From assembly GCA_017431625.1 (NCBI GenBank), contig JAFRKQ010000017.1, forward strand, positions 1-45,440: DNA of 45,440 nucleotides, read 5' to 3'. The notes under the pieces were generated by a model, which worked only from the letters and a program-made list of their open reading frames with translations, was not told the DNA's origin and did not search any database. This document shows, piece after piece, positions 26,122 through 35,001 of this stretch (position 1 is the first letter of the stretch; every line of letters starts with the position of its first letter). The translations under genes were made by a program, and so were the position numbers. The DNA comes from a bacterium (lineage in GTDB: Bacteria; Patescibacteriota; Microgenomatia; UBA1400; PJMF01).

Positions 26122-27439
26122 TGAGCAAATTTGGCAGGAACTCATTGATCAAGACTGGAATTTGCAGCATCTGCGCCAGCGACTCACCCATCCGCTGACC
26201 CACTATCCCTATCAGCCACTCTTGCTTACTCACGAAGAACTTAAAAATACTCGTCTTTTTGATTTGACAGATGAATACCTGGATATTCAAATCAATAGTC
26301 ACGAGCTCCATTTCACCACCAAAAAATTCTATTCTCTTATTGAGTCTACTCATGCCAAACTCAAAGAAAATCTGTCAGCAACTAACGGTCCTGTTTTTGA
26401 TTACTTGCAACATGAGTTTGCCACTTATGAAACGCTCGCCGATAAAAGAGATTATGGTTTTTATGCTTTTTATTTTACGAGAAGCGGCGAGTTAGAAGCA
26501 CTAGTGCAATTCCCACCAGTGCCCACCTGGAAATTAGCACTGTGTTCCAGTCCTGGTCAACTCTTACAAAATCAAGACTACACTTGTTCGTGGTTGCAAG
26601 CGCGCTTACTTTTTGCCCGCAGTCATATCTTAGTTGCCGGAGCCAGTGTCGCTAGTGCCACGGCCGAAAATCTCATTCGCGATGGTCGAGTAGGTAGCAT
26701 TACTATCAGCGATCCTAAGTCGCCCAATGCTACTAATTTCAATCGTACCAATTATGACGTGATGGATATCGGCAGTGACGAGCCTAAAGCTATTAGTTTT
26801 GCCAGACGCATGCACCGTCAGGATCCCACACAAATTATTTACATTTATCGCGAAAGTATTAATGAACATAATTTTGCGAACATACTTGCAGGTGACCAGA
26901 AACGGCCAGCAGTAAATGTTTGCGTGGAGGCGATTGACACTTTGGCCGACAAACTGGCGATCTTGCAAATTGCTGGGCAAGCACAAGTACCAGTGGTGCA
27001 AATTTCCGATGTGGGTTCTATTGCTCAAATCTCTTTTCAAAATGCTTTATCGCGAGCGCGAGGCGAGAGTTTGATTTTTGGTCTGTCCGACCAAAAACTC
27101 CGCACGCTCTTACAACAAGATTTTGTTCAAGTAGCAGCACGCATGGTGGGTTTGGAAAATGCGATTAAAGACGAATTGGGCCGCTGGGTCGCGGGCAGAA
27201 AAAATACTCCCTTTGGTATCGCTATGCCGCAAATGGGCAGCACTGCTAGTGTAGCTGCCGGTATTGCCAGCGAAAAAATTCTCCGTTTCTTGCTTGATTG
27301 TGGGCGAGGACAAGAATTTCCTTACAAGCGTATCACTATTGACAAAAAAAACAATCGCTTTCACTCGTATCATGTTCCTAGTTTGCAAGAGCGAGCTTTG
27401 GGATTGGTAATGACTATTAAAAACAGAAAGAAACATTGA
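26105..27439 (+). CDS. ThiF/E1-like adenylyltransferase with an unassigned N-terminal domain
   Basis: The 444-residue protein has about 165 residues of unassigned sequence followed by a ThiF/E1-type Rossmann domain. The nucleotide loop ILVAGASVASATAENLI lies near residue 178, then ITISDPKSPNATNFNR (the Asp and the NxxR segment that contact ATP in this family), a Lys in DEPKA and an acidic VCVEAID. Family members adenylate the C-terminus of ubiquitin-like proteins or a small carboxylate. No CxxC zinc pair and no obvious catalytic Cys position are visible, so simple adenylation fits better than full E1 chemistry. The Rv1355c-like group is the closest I can recall. It is translationally coupled to the upstream acyltransferase and followed by a strong terminator, so the two form a bicistronic unit. 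Confidence 0.68.
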   Translation: MSKPSDEQIWQELIDQDWNLQHLRQRLTHPLTHYPYQPLLLTHEELKNTRLFDLTDEYLDIQINSHELHFTTKKFYSLIESTHAKLKENLSATNGPVFDYLQHEFATYETLADKRDYGFYAFYFTRSGELEALVQFPPVPTWKLALCSSPGQLLQNQDYTCSWLQARLLFARSHILVAGASVASATAENLIRDGRVGSITISDPKSPNATNFNRTNYDVMDIGSDEPKAISFARRMHRQDPTQIIYIYRESINEHNFANILAGDQKRPAVNVCVEAIDTLADKLAILQIAGQAQVPVVQISDVGSIAQISFQNALSRARGESLIFGLSDQKLRTLLQQDFVQVAARMVGLENAIKDELGRWVAGRKNTPFGIAMPQMGSTASVAAGIASEKILRFLLDCGRGQEFPYKRITIDKKNNRFHSYHVPSLQERALGLVMTIKNRKKH

Positions 27440-27443
27440 TCTT

Positions 27444-27480
27444 GACTGCGGAGCTCGGTGCGGAGCTCCGCAGTCTTTTT
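27444..27480 (+). terminator. Strong rho-independent terminator after the E1-like gene
   Basis: A perfect 13-bp stem, GACTGCGGAGCTC/GAGCTCCGCAGTC, closes the loop GGTGCG and is followed by five T. Its inner GAGCTC stem and GGTGCG loop are identical to the hairpin at 6671-6696. Confidence 0.92.
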
Positions 27481-27596
27481 GTACTAAAAAGTTAATAAAA
27501 GTAATATTTATTTAGAATAAATAATTTTTGGTATGTTTAAATAATAGTGATACAATAAAACTACAATCAAACTCCCCTGCCATGATTATATTCTTG

Positions 27597-27605
27597 TGAT
27601 AAAAT
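27597..27605 (+). promoter_or_regulatory. Extended -10 of the SpoIID-like gene (leaderless)
   Basis: TGATAAAAT ends 6 nt before the ATG at 27612. Confidence 0.65.
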
Positions 27606-27611
27606 ATACAT

Positions 27612-29345
27612 ATGCGACGTTTGTTCGTTTGTCTATTACTAGTTGGATATATATTAAACCTCAGTAGTATCAATGTCTGGGCAGTAGATCCAGTGGATGA
27701 GCTCCAGACACAAATTGATGAGCTGGGCAAACTCAAAAAAATGTCGGAAGACGCGACTGCCAATTTGGAATCCGAAGTGAAAAATATTGCTGCCCGCGTG
27801 GCCTCAGCCCAAAGACAAGTAGCTAATATCAAAGTGCAACTTAAAGACTTGGAAGCAAGCATTCAAGAACGAGAAGAAACACAAGCAGAAAAAACTAAAC
27901 TTCTTGAATCGGTGGTGGCAAAAAACTACAAAGCTTCACGCCAGAGTTCACCACTTTTGGTCTTGCTTAAACCCAATCAGGCTCATTCTTCACTTCTCAA
28001 TGCTTTGGGTATGCGGCGCGCACAAGAACGCAACCACGAACAAATCACTACCATTGCTAGTGAGATTGCGACACTTCAATCAGATAAAGTCACCTTAGAG
28101 CAAACCAGCACCAGACTCGTAGCTTTAGAAGCGCAATTAAGCGAGCAGGAGAAATTTTTTGAACATGAAATTACAGAGGCAAAAAAATACCAGCAAGTCT
28201 TGGGTAGTAAAATCGAAGAACTCTCGGCCCGACAAAAAGAAATTATCAATGCCCGCTCTGGTACCTCTATTACTGCTGTTGGTGATGTGCCCGCTGCTGA
28301 CGATCCTAAAGCCTCCATTGAATGGAAAGCATCCGCGCCGGCCAATCATTTTGCAGTGTTTTCTTTTGGTGCTTATACTCATCGCAATGGCATGAGTCAA
28401 TACGGCGCCAAAGCCCGGGCTGATGCCGGACAAAATGTCGAAGAAATTTTGGCTCACTATTATCCTGGGACTCATTTGGAAAAAAACTATAATGAGATGG
28501 ACGAAATTAATGTCCAAGGCTATGGACGGATGTCGTTTGAGGGCCAATACTTACAAAGTATATACGAGATGCCAGGTGGCTGGCCACTAGAAGCTCTCAA
28601 AGCCCAAGCAATTGCCGCACGCACTTTTGCCATTCGTCACACCAACAATGGCAATGGGTCGATATGTACCACCGAGGCTTGTCAAGTCTACAAAAACGGC
28701 AAAAAAGGTGGGGCTTGGGAACAAGCAGTCAACGAAACTCGCGGCTGGGTACTAGTGGACGATAGCGGTAACCCTGTCTCTACTCAATATGCTTCTACAC
28801 ATGGTGGCTATGCTAATACTAGTGGTTGGGACACCACTGACGGTAGTGGTGAGAACAACTGGTCTGAGCGAGCTTGGGAGACAAAAGCCGGTTCGCCATG
28901 GTTTTACAAGGCTTGGTGGCGTTCTGGCTATTCATCCAGTGGCGATAGCTGCGGGCGCGAAAGCCCGTGGTTGTCACAAGAGGAAATGTGCGATATTCTT
29001 AATGCTTACATTGTTCGTTCTGGTGGTACTAATGCTGACATTGGTCGTATTCAGCCAATTACGATCAACTCTTGCCATATTGGTGGCAGTGGTGGCAACC
29101 CCTACTCAATGGAGGAACTTAAGACATTTGCCAATCAAGCAGGTGGTGCAGTTACTCACATTGATGGTGTCAGCGTTAGTCACGGTGACAATGGCCAAAC
29201 AGCGCAAGTGCGTTTTGAAACCAATCGTGGCACAATGACTTTAAGTGGTAGTGAGTTTAAGCAAATTTTTAATCTCCGTGCTCCTGGCTATTTACGTATT
29301 CCTCAAAGTAGTTTTGCTAGTTTTAATATCGAATTTAAGCAGTAA
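27612..29345 (+). CDS. Secreted coiled-coil/SpoIID-type peptidoglycan lytic enzyme
   Basis: The 577-residue protein has a signal peptide (about 1-26, ending VWAVDP), a long coiled-coil region (about 30-220) with a central LLVLLKPNQAHSSLLNALGM resembling the hinge of PcsB/CwlO coiled coils, then a SpoIID catalytic domain. The catalytic Glu lies in YEMPGGWPLEALKAQAIAA near residue 320, followed by STQYASTHGGYA and SPWFYKAWW. SpoIID enzymes are lytic transglycosylases that cut glycan strands lacking stem peptides. The coiled coil suggests control by an FtsEX-type complex during division, which is inference. The ATG follows the -10 box by 6 nt, so the message is probably leaderless. It is followed by the DNA ligase, which has its own promoter. 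Confidence 0.9.
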   Translation: MRRLFVCLLLVGYILNLSSINVWAVDPVDELQTQIDELGKLKKMSEDATANLESEVKNIAARVASAQRQVANIKVQLKDLEASIQEREETQAEKTKLLESVVAKNYKASRQSSPLLVLLKPNQAHSSLLNALGMRRAQERNHEQITTIASEIATLQSDKVTLEQTSTRLVALEAQLSEQEKFFEHEITEAKKYQQVLGSKIEELSARQKEIINARSGTSITAVGDVPAADDPKASIEWKASAPANHFAVFSFGAYTHRNGMSQYGAKARADAGQNVEEILAHYYPGTHLEKNYNEMDEINVQGYGRMSFEGQYLQSIYEMPGGWPLEALKAQAIAARTFAIRHTNNGNGSICTTEACQVYKNGKKGGAWEQAVNETRGWVLVDDSGNPVSTQYASTHGGYANTSGWDTTDGSGENNWSERAWETKAGSPWFYKAWWRSGYSSSGDSCGRESPWLSQEEMCDILNAYIVRSGGTNADIGRIQPITINSCHIGGSGGNPYSMEELKTFANQAGGAVTHIDGVSVSHGDNGQTAQVRFETNRGTMTLSGSEFKQIFNLRAPGYLRIPQSSFASFNIEFKQ

Positions 29346-29400
29346 TCATTGTTGTGATACTATTATAATAGTATCTACCGGTGGAAAATTCCCGTTTTTG

Positions 29401-29409
29401 TGGTACAAT
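29401..29409 (+). promoter_or_regulatory. Extended -10 of the DNA ligase gene (leaderless)
   Basis: TGGTACAAT ends 7 nt before the ATG at 29417. The ATG at 29381 in the same frame is upstream of the box and is not used if this promoter is right. Confidence 0.7.
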
Positions 29410-29416
29410 CAGCAAT

Positions 29417-31228
29417 ATGCAATTCAGTCAACTTAGTCAGATACTAGCCAAAATTGAAAAAATCAATTCGCGACTACAGATTACTCAGTTACTCAGTCAG
29501 CTTTGGGGTCAATTAGATGAGCGTGAAGCCTGGCAGACAGCCAATCTCATTCAGGGACAATTGCGACCTCCATATGATCAGCTCGTGTTTAATTTGTCAG
29601 AAAAACTCATCGCCAGAGGTTTAGCTCAGCTGGCTTTAAGCGAGGGCGGACTTGAAGGAGGGGTGAGTGTGGATCTTTTTGGTCAAGCCGATGAAGAAAG
29701 TCTACTGGAGCAGGTCAAAAAAATCCACCGTCAATATGGTGATTGGGGTGAAACAGCCGCCGACATCCATCGTCAACTTTTTGGCAAAGTTACCAGTCAC
29801 TTGACTATCAATGATGTTTACCAAAAGTTGGTCATGATTGCCCAGCTTTCCGGTGATGGTTCACAACAAGCCAAAATTGCCGAACTAATTGCACTTTTGC
29901 GTGTGGTAGATGCTGAAAGTACTAAGATTATCGTCCGCATGGTCATTAGTAAATTGCGTCTGGGGTTTGCGACGATGACCATTCTCGATAGTCTTTCGTG
30001 GGCGGTATGTGGTGATAAATCTGAAAGCAAATTCCTTGAAAGTATCTGGCAAAAAAAAGCTGATGTGGGTCTTTTGGCCAAAAGCTATTTGCCGCTCAAG
30101 AATCTCACCTCAACTGAGCGTCGCCAGCAACTCAACAATGACTATCACGCCCAAATTGGGATACCTATTGTGCCGGCGTTGTGTCAACGTCTCAACTCGA
30201 GTACTGACATTATTGAAAAAATGAACACTGTCATCGCCGAACCTAAATATGATGGCTTGCGGATCCAAATTCATATTCACCGTATTGACCATGAGTCAGT
30301 GCGAGTAATGGATTTTACTCGCAGTCTAGAAAATGTTTCAGCGATGTTTCCTGAGTTGTGGCAATTTGCACGATCTGTTAAAATCAAAGAAGCAATCTTT
30401 GACTCTGAAGCCGTGGGTTTTAATGCTCAAACTGGCAAAATGTTGCCTTTTCAAGAGACGATGAGCCGACGACGAATTCACAATATTGAATCAGCCTCGC
30501 AAGAGATTATCATGAAATTTTTTATTTTCGATATTCTGTTACTTGATGGTCAAGAGCTGCTCACAACACCGCTAGCCGAGCGTAAAAAACTCTTGCGCCA
30601 AACATTAACTACTGCCCAACAAGCGCAAATGACTACTTTTATCACCACCGACAATCCCGATACTTTGCATGCGTATCACCAAAGCCAACTCCAAGCAGGC
30701 CTGGAAGGCATGGTGGCTAAGGGCGAGACAACTTATTATCAAAGCGGACGTAAAGGCTGGAATTGGGTTAAAATTAAAGAACCCGAAGGGAGCCGAGGCA
30801 AACTTAATGACACCCTGGATTTACTGGTGATGGGTTATTATTACGGACAAGGACGCCGCCACGAAATGGGCATCGGTGCGATTCTCACGGGCTTGCGAGA
30901 CGGGCGTGGCCACTTTGTGACTATTAGTAAAATTGGCACGGGTTTTACTGACGACAATCTGCGCGAACTTAAGGAGATGGCAAGCGATTGGCGCAGTGAT
31001 GCTCAGCCAGAGGTATACCAAGTAGAAAACGGCTTGACACCCGATGTCTGGTTGATACCACATTTGGTGGCCGAAATTGCTGCTGACGAAATCACTCGCT
31101 CAAGTTTGCACACTAGTGGTTTTGGTTTACGCTTTCCGCGGATTTTACACTGGCGACCCGATAAGACTCCTGATCAAGTGACCAATCTTGACGAGCTGGC
31201 TCAAATTAGCATTGATACCGGAGATTAA
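29417..31228 (+). CDS. lig: ATP-dependent DNA ligase, archaeal LIG1-like
   Basis: The 603-residue ligase has the archaeal/eukaryotic order: an N-terminal DNA-binding domain (FSQLSQILAKIEKINSRLQ at the start), the nucleotidyltransferase domain with the AMP-accepting Lys in EPKYDGLRIQI (about residue 275), LLDGQELL, EGMVAKGETTYY, the motif V Lys pair in WNWVKIK, and an OB domain ending GFGLRFPRILHW. It seals nicks with ATP rather than NAD. Bacteria normally rely on NAD-dependent LigA; whether one exists elsewhere in this genome cannot be judged here. The following glycosyltransferase begins 2 nt after the stop, so the two are co-transcribed. Confidence 0.93.
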   Translation: MQFSQLSQILAKIEKINSRLQITQLLSQLWGQLDEREAWQTANLIQGQLRPPYDQLVFNLSEKLIARGLAQLALSEGGLEGGVSVDLFGQADEESLLEQVKKIHRQYGDWGETAADIHRQLFGKVTSHLTINDVYQKLVMIAQLSGDGSQQAKIAELIALLRVVDAESTKIIVRMVISKLRLGFATMTILDSLSWAVCGDKSESKFLESIWQKKADVGLLAKSYLPLKNLTSTERRQQLNNDYHAQIGIPIVPALCQRLNSSTDIIEKMNTVIAEPKYDGLRIQIHIHRIDHESVRVMDFTRSLENVSAMFPELWQFARSVKIKEAIFDSEAVGFNAQTGKMLPFQETMSRRRIHNIESASQEIIMKFFIFDILLLDGQELLTTPLAERKKLLRQTLTTAQQAQMTTFITTDNPDTLHAYHQSQLQAGLEGMVAKGETTYYQSGRKGWNWVKIKEPEGSRGKLNDTLDLLVMGYYYGQGRRHEMGIGAILTGLRDGRGHFVTISKIGTGFTDDNLRELKEMASDWRSDAQPEVYQVENGLTPDVWLIPHLVAEIAADEITRSSLHTSGFGLRFPRILHWRPDKTPDQVTNLDELAQISIDTGD

Positions 31229-31230
31229 TT

Positions 31231-32412
31231 ATGCGCATCGCTATGTTTACCGATACCTTTTACCCCAAAAATGATGGGATGTCAACCAGCACTCAGCACC
31301 TGGCCGCTAGTCTCGCCGAGCATGGTCATCAGGTCATGGTGATCGCACCCAAAATCCATCGCAGTACCAAAAAGTTTTCTATTCCCGGAGTCAAGATTGT
31401 TTGGTTGCGCTCGATCCCGGCTGGCTTTTATCCCGATTTACGTCTCGCTTCATGGTCGCCACTACTACACAAAGCATTGCAAGATTTTGCCCCTGAGATT
31501 GTGCACGTGATGTCACCCATGCCCGTGAGTCTTACCGGGATTGCTTATGCCAAAATGAAGCATTTGCCAATTGTGATGACTTTTCACACTTATTTTATGG
31601 ATCCAGAATATCTCAAAGTAGTTCACATTGAGCGTACTAGCAAATTTGTAGAAGAGCTTGGTTGGGATCTGGCCAAAACTGTTCATGCTCGCGCTGATGT
31701 CACGATCGCTCCCACCGATTATGTGGCGCGTGATCTACACGCCCATCATTTTAAACAACCAATTCTAATTATCCCCAGCGGCATGCGTATCCAAAAGTCT
31801 CCCACGCCGGCTGAAAAAATTATGAGTCTTAGCAAAAAACTACAATTACCAGCCGATAAACGTTTTGTTGTCACGATTGGTCGTGTCAGTCAAGAAAAAA
31901 ACTTGCGTGGACTTTTGCGAGTTTGGCAGCAAGTTGTCGCTCAACACCCAGAAGCTCACTTGGTGGCTATTGGTGGCGGCCCAGATTTAATGGCAATTAA
32001 GGCCTATGCCCATGATTTGGAATTAGACAATGCAGTCACCTTTGTTGGTGATGTGCCCCACGAAAATATTTTAAGCGATGGTTATTATGAACTGGGTGAT
32101 TTTTTTGTCACTGCTAGCTTGAGTGAGACGCAAGGAATGACTAGTGTTGAAGCACAAATCTACGGCCTACCTGTAGTTGCTTATCACTCCAAAGGCCTAC
32201 CGTTTGTTGTCGGCGAAGCCGGTGTGATGGTGCCAGAAAACGATGAAACGTCAATGGTTAAAGCCATTATTGATTTGTTAGAAGATGAAAACCACTTGCA
32301 AACTCTGCGGGAAAAACTATTGTTAAATCTGGCTCGATTTGACATTAACACCACAACTGAAAGAATGCTCAATGCCTATCAACTGGCAATCACTATCAAT
32401 CAGGATCAATAA
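31231..32412 (+). CDS. GT4 glycosyltransferase, diacylglycerol glucosyltransferase-like
   Basis: The 393-residue GT-B enzyme has MRIAMFTDTFYPKNDGMST at the start (sugar acceptor side), HVMSPMPVSLTGIAYAK and VMTFHTYF in the N-terminal domain, VTIGRVSQEKNLRGLLRVW in the hinge, and the retaining GT4 E-x7-E block in SLSETQGMTSVEAQIYGLP. The pattern resembles the MgdA/1,2-diacylglycerol 3-glucosyltransferase group that makes membrane glycolipids, although capsule or lipid-carrier sugar transfer is also possible. It starts 2 nt after the ligase stop with GGAG upstream in the ligase gene. Confidence 0.85.
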   Translation: MRIAMFTDTFYPKNDGMSTSTQHLAASLAEHGHQVMVIAPKIHRSTKKFSIPGVKIVWLRSIPAGFYPDLRLASWSPLLHKALQDFAPEIVHVMSPMPVSLTGIAYAKMKHLPIVMTFHTYFMDPEYLKVVHIERTSKFVEELGWDLAKTVHARADVTIAPTDYVARDLHAHHFKQPILIIPSGMRIQKSPTPAEKIMSLSKKLQLPADKRFVVTIGRVSQEKNLRGLLRVWQQVVAQHPEAHLVAIGGGPDLMAIKAYAHDLELDNAVTFVGDVPHENILSDGYYELGDFFVTASLSETQGMTSVEAQIYGLPVVAYHSKGLPFVVGEAGVMVPENDETSMVKAIIDLLEDENHLQTLREKLLLNLARFDINTTTERMLNAYQLAITINQDQ

Positions 32413-32590
32413 ACGCAAAAAATTTTTTGTAGTGCCGTCAGCATCATTAACTCCCGCATTGAGCTTGGTATCAATACTGAAGGCATTCTAACCAGTATCT
32501 CTCAGACCACAAAACTTTTATTACGCGCGAGCAATTTCACTGTCAGTTGTCCTTTCTGAAAATGTTCACAAAATGTGTTCAATTTCCAGA
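32413..32590. other. Intergenic stretch downstream of the GT4 gene
   Basis: The reading frame of the GT4 gene stays open for 46 codons after its TAA, ending at a TGA near 32551, but no start codon with a ribosome site serves it. The start of the stretch contains GCAAAAAATTTTTTGT, an AT-only inverted repeat of doubtful terminator strength. I do not call a gene. Confidence 0.4.
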
Positions 32591-32638
32591 TTTTGTTAAA
32601 CGCGTGTTAAACGCTCACCTCTGGTTTTTCGTGACAGA
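32591..32638 (+). repeat. Dispersed GTTAAACG element, copy 3
   Basis: The 48-bp core lies between the convergent GT4 and putative lipoprotein genes. Its right arm is TGACAGA, the only copy with a mismatch at that position. Confidence 0.85.
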
Positions 32639-32681
32639 AATGGCCTTTTTGTTTTTTTGGCTTACCGGCATTTTGTCGCAC

Positions 32682-33446
32682 TCAAATCTCAAAAGGCACA
32701 GCGTTAGCCACAATATCTGCTGGTACTTCTGTGACTACTGGCTCATTGAGCAAAACATAAATATCAGTGTCATTGGTATCAGGATTGTACCACTCCACGC
32801 GCTCCAATTGATGATCGGCATCAAAATAAAAAGTGTAAGTGCTGTTACCTGGCTCATAATCTGCCGCTTGATAAACCCCCTCGCTGATTTTAGTCGGGCG
32901 CTCGCGCACTGTCCAGGTGTGAGCAATCCGATGCTCCGCGTCTAGGCCATAATAAACATCGTCACTCTCGCCCACATACCACTGTTTAGTATCTTCAATG
33001 CCATAAGCGTAATTAGTAGTGGTGCCATCATCATGATAAATCGTGTAGTTGGGCGTATCTTTACCTGGCTCATCAATCACTCCATCTTGGCTATTGTTGC
33101 CAGTCATCCCCTCAAAAAAAGTCACTTGTAGCGTTGGCGTTACGCTGATTTTATGAATAACGTCGCGCACAATTGCCACTTGCTGGCCATCCTCGTCCTC
33201 ATAACCATAGTCGCTATGGTAAGTGATTCGATAAACCATTTCGTCAATGGCATACAGATTGGCAAGATTCTCGTCTTCACTGGCCACAGTCGCACCAACA
33301 TCTTGAGACTTCTCAACGCCTGCCACTGAACTAGCATTTGGGTCGTGAGGGACGGTTTTTTTGACCAATAAATATCCGCACCCGATCACCGCAATGACTG
33401 CAAGTGTCGCGCCGCAAAAGATTTTTTGTTTGTTCGTGATTGTCAT
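32682..33446 (-). CDS. Putative lipoprotein or membrane-anchored protein of unknown function
   Basis: I do not recognise the family. The 254 residues begin with a short basic segment and a hydrophobic stretch (about 11-27) that includes AVIAVIGCG, compatible with a lipobox cleaved before Cys23; a single-pass anchor is the alternative. The rest is acidic and beta-rich, with repeated short strands such as YRITYHSDYGYEDEDG and TYTFYFDADHQLERVEWY, as in LolA/LppX-like or other small extracellular beta folds. The gene has its own TATAAT about 32 nt upstream and an AGAAAG ribosome site. The gene is single, convergent with GT4. Confidence 0.6.
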   Translation of the reverse strand: MTITNKQKIFCGATLAVIAVIGCGYLLVKKTVPHDPNASSVAGVEKSQDVGATVASEDENLANLYAIDEMVYRITYHSDYGYEDEDGQQVAIVRDVIHKISVTPTLQVTFFEGMTGNNSQDGVIDEPGKDTPNYTIYHDDGTTTNYAYGIEDTKQWYVGESDDVYYGLDAEHRIAHTWTVRERPTKISEGVYQAADYEPGNSTYTFYFDADHQLERVEWYNPDTNDTDIYVLLNEPVVTEVPADIVANAVPFEI

Positions 33447-33478
33447 GAGTTCGCTTTCTGTCTACTTAGTTTTGATGT

Positions 33479-33484
33479 ATTATA
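33479..33484 (-). promoter_or_regulatory. -10 box of the putative lipoprotein gene
   Basis: TATAAT on the minus strand lies 32 nt before the ATG at 33446. The leader contains CAGAAAGCG, a plausible ribosome site. Confidence 0.5.
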
Positions 33485-33525
33485 CAACAGAAAATAAATT
33501 CTTGGTGGGTCATGCAATCACCACG

Positions 33526-34995
33526 CTAAAGGGATAGTTTTTCATAAATGCGAACTTGACCGAGATTGTGATAGGTGTAGATTTTACCAGCCACAAAGTG
33601 ATGATCTTCAAGCCAATGAAGGACTTTATCTTCACGATCAGTGAGCTCGCGCAAATAATCAAAAACAATAATGTGAGAGTAATCATCCAATAATGAGATC
33701 GCATTGAGATCGACGAGTGTGCTGGTGTCATAGGTACCCGTACTAAAAGTGGGAAAGGGAGAACTCACTGTTTGCTCGTACCACACCCAAGGAGAAAACG
33801 GAGCTTGATAAGCAAAAACAGCAGCTGTATCCGTCACGTCCCAATCTCGGTGAAGGGTAGCAAGCAAATCACGCCAGTTTTCTCGTTGCAGACGAGCATC
33901 TGTATAATAACAGAAAGTGGAAAAAAGATTAATGATCAGTAGCAGAATTGGCAGAGCGAAAGCAACTGGTGAAACGCGATGACGATGCTGGCGCGTGCCA
34001 AAAACCAAAATCGCAATAGTAAGATAGAAGAAAGGCAAAAGAAAGATGACTCGTTTGGGTTGAACGACAGGTACAAAAAGAGAGATCAGGCTAGCGGCCA
34101 GAAATGGGAGTATCAGAATAATAGTCAGCTGAAACCAAATGCGTTTTTGTTTGACGAGTAAGTGAAATTGGGTAAAAATAGCCATACACATGAGGACGAC
34201 AATTAGAAGTGTGCCTGCGACAAAGAAAAAATTAACTTCGACATCTAAAACGCCATAGATAAATTTGGCCACAGTGAGCAGTGATGAGCGAACAAAAGTA
34301 AAACTGACAATATTTTCCCAACCAGGAAAGGTCAGGCGAAGCGTTTGGCCGGCTTGCAGTTGATCCAAAAAAGCAGGCAACCAAGGAAGAAAAGCAATGA
34401 TAGCACTACTGAAGGCATAACTACATTGGCGATAATGACGGCAAACAAGCAAATAAACTAACTGAGCACCAAAGACAAATGGATAAAGATATGAGGAATA
34501 GAGACCAGCGATTGTGGTCAGCAGAAAACACCAAAACAAACGGGAACGAGAGGAAGACGCACGCAAAAGAAAATACCATGACCAAACTACCCAAACCGCA
34601 GAAAGAGAATAAGGACGGAGTTCTTGCGAATAGAAAATGTGAAACGAACTAGTGGCCAAAAGCGCGGCAGCCGCAATGGCTGCACGACGAGTGGAAAAAT
34701 GACGAGTGAGACAATAAGTGCCAGCAATAGTGAAAAGACCAGGCAAAAGCGCACCCCAAAAACGCAACCACCACTCTTGATGAGAAAGATGAATAGTCAT
34801 ATAAGTGAGTAGATGAAGCAGTGGCGGCTGGAAATCATCAGTGATCTGCAGTTGTTGGTGCCAGGGGCGAGCAGACTCGAGGGCTTGGGCAGCTTCATCA
34901 AGCCAAAAAGAGCCGGCCAGTAAAGGAAGACGCAAGAGAAATGCCAACCCAAGTATAACAAACAATGGCCAATGTCGTCGCAACAGTTTTTTCAT
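33526..34995 (-). CDS. GT39-like polytopic membrane glycosyltransferase
   Basis: The 489-residue protein has about ten to eleven predicted membrane helices and the typical first loop of the PMT/ArnT-like GT-C group: an acidic LDEA after helix 1 (about residues 33-36), then DFQPPLLHLLTYM near 55. Later YSQELRPYSL near 125 is another family hallmark. Such enzymes transfer a sugar from a polyprenyl-phosphate carrier to a protein or lipid at the outer face of the membrane. A short soluble C-terminal domain follows the last helix. The -10 box TGATATAAT ends 6 nt before the ATG, so the gene is probably leaderless. Confidence 0.82.
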   Translation of the reverse strand: MKKLLRRHWPLFVILGLAFLLRLPLLAGSFWLDEAAQALESARPWHQQLQITDDFQPPLLHLLTYMTIHLSHQEWWLRFWGALLPGLFTIAGTYCLTRHFSTRRAAIAAAALLATSSFHIFYSQELRPYSLSAVWVVWSWYFLLRASSSRSRLFWCFLLTTIAGLYSSYLYPFVFGAQLVYLLVCRHYRQCSYAFSSAIIAFLPWLPAFLDQLQAGQTLRLTFPGWENIVSFTFVRSSLLTVAKFIYGVLDVEVNFFFVAGTLLIVVLMCMAIFTQFHLLVKQKRIWFQLTIILILPFLAASLISLFVPVVQPKRVIFLLPFFYLTIAILVFGTRQHRHRVSPVAFALPILLLIINLFSTFCYYTDARLQRENWRDLLATLHRDWDVTDTAAVFAYQAPFSPWVWYEQTVSSPFPTFSTGTYDTSTLVDLNAISLLDDYSHIIVFDYLRELTDREDKVLHWLEDHHFVAGKIYTYHNLGQVRIYEKLSL

Positions 34996-35001
34996 GTGGG
35001 T

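Noticed and set aside
32413-32553. Open extension of 46 codons in frame after the GT4 stop
   Set aside because: The sequence looks protein-like, but chance alone would give a run this long fairly often, no start is available and stop readthrough has no support. A frameshifted remnant cannot be excluded.
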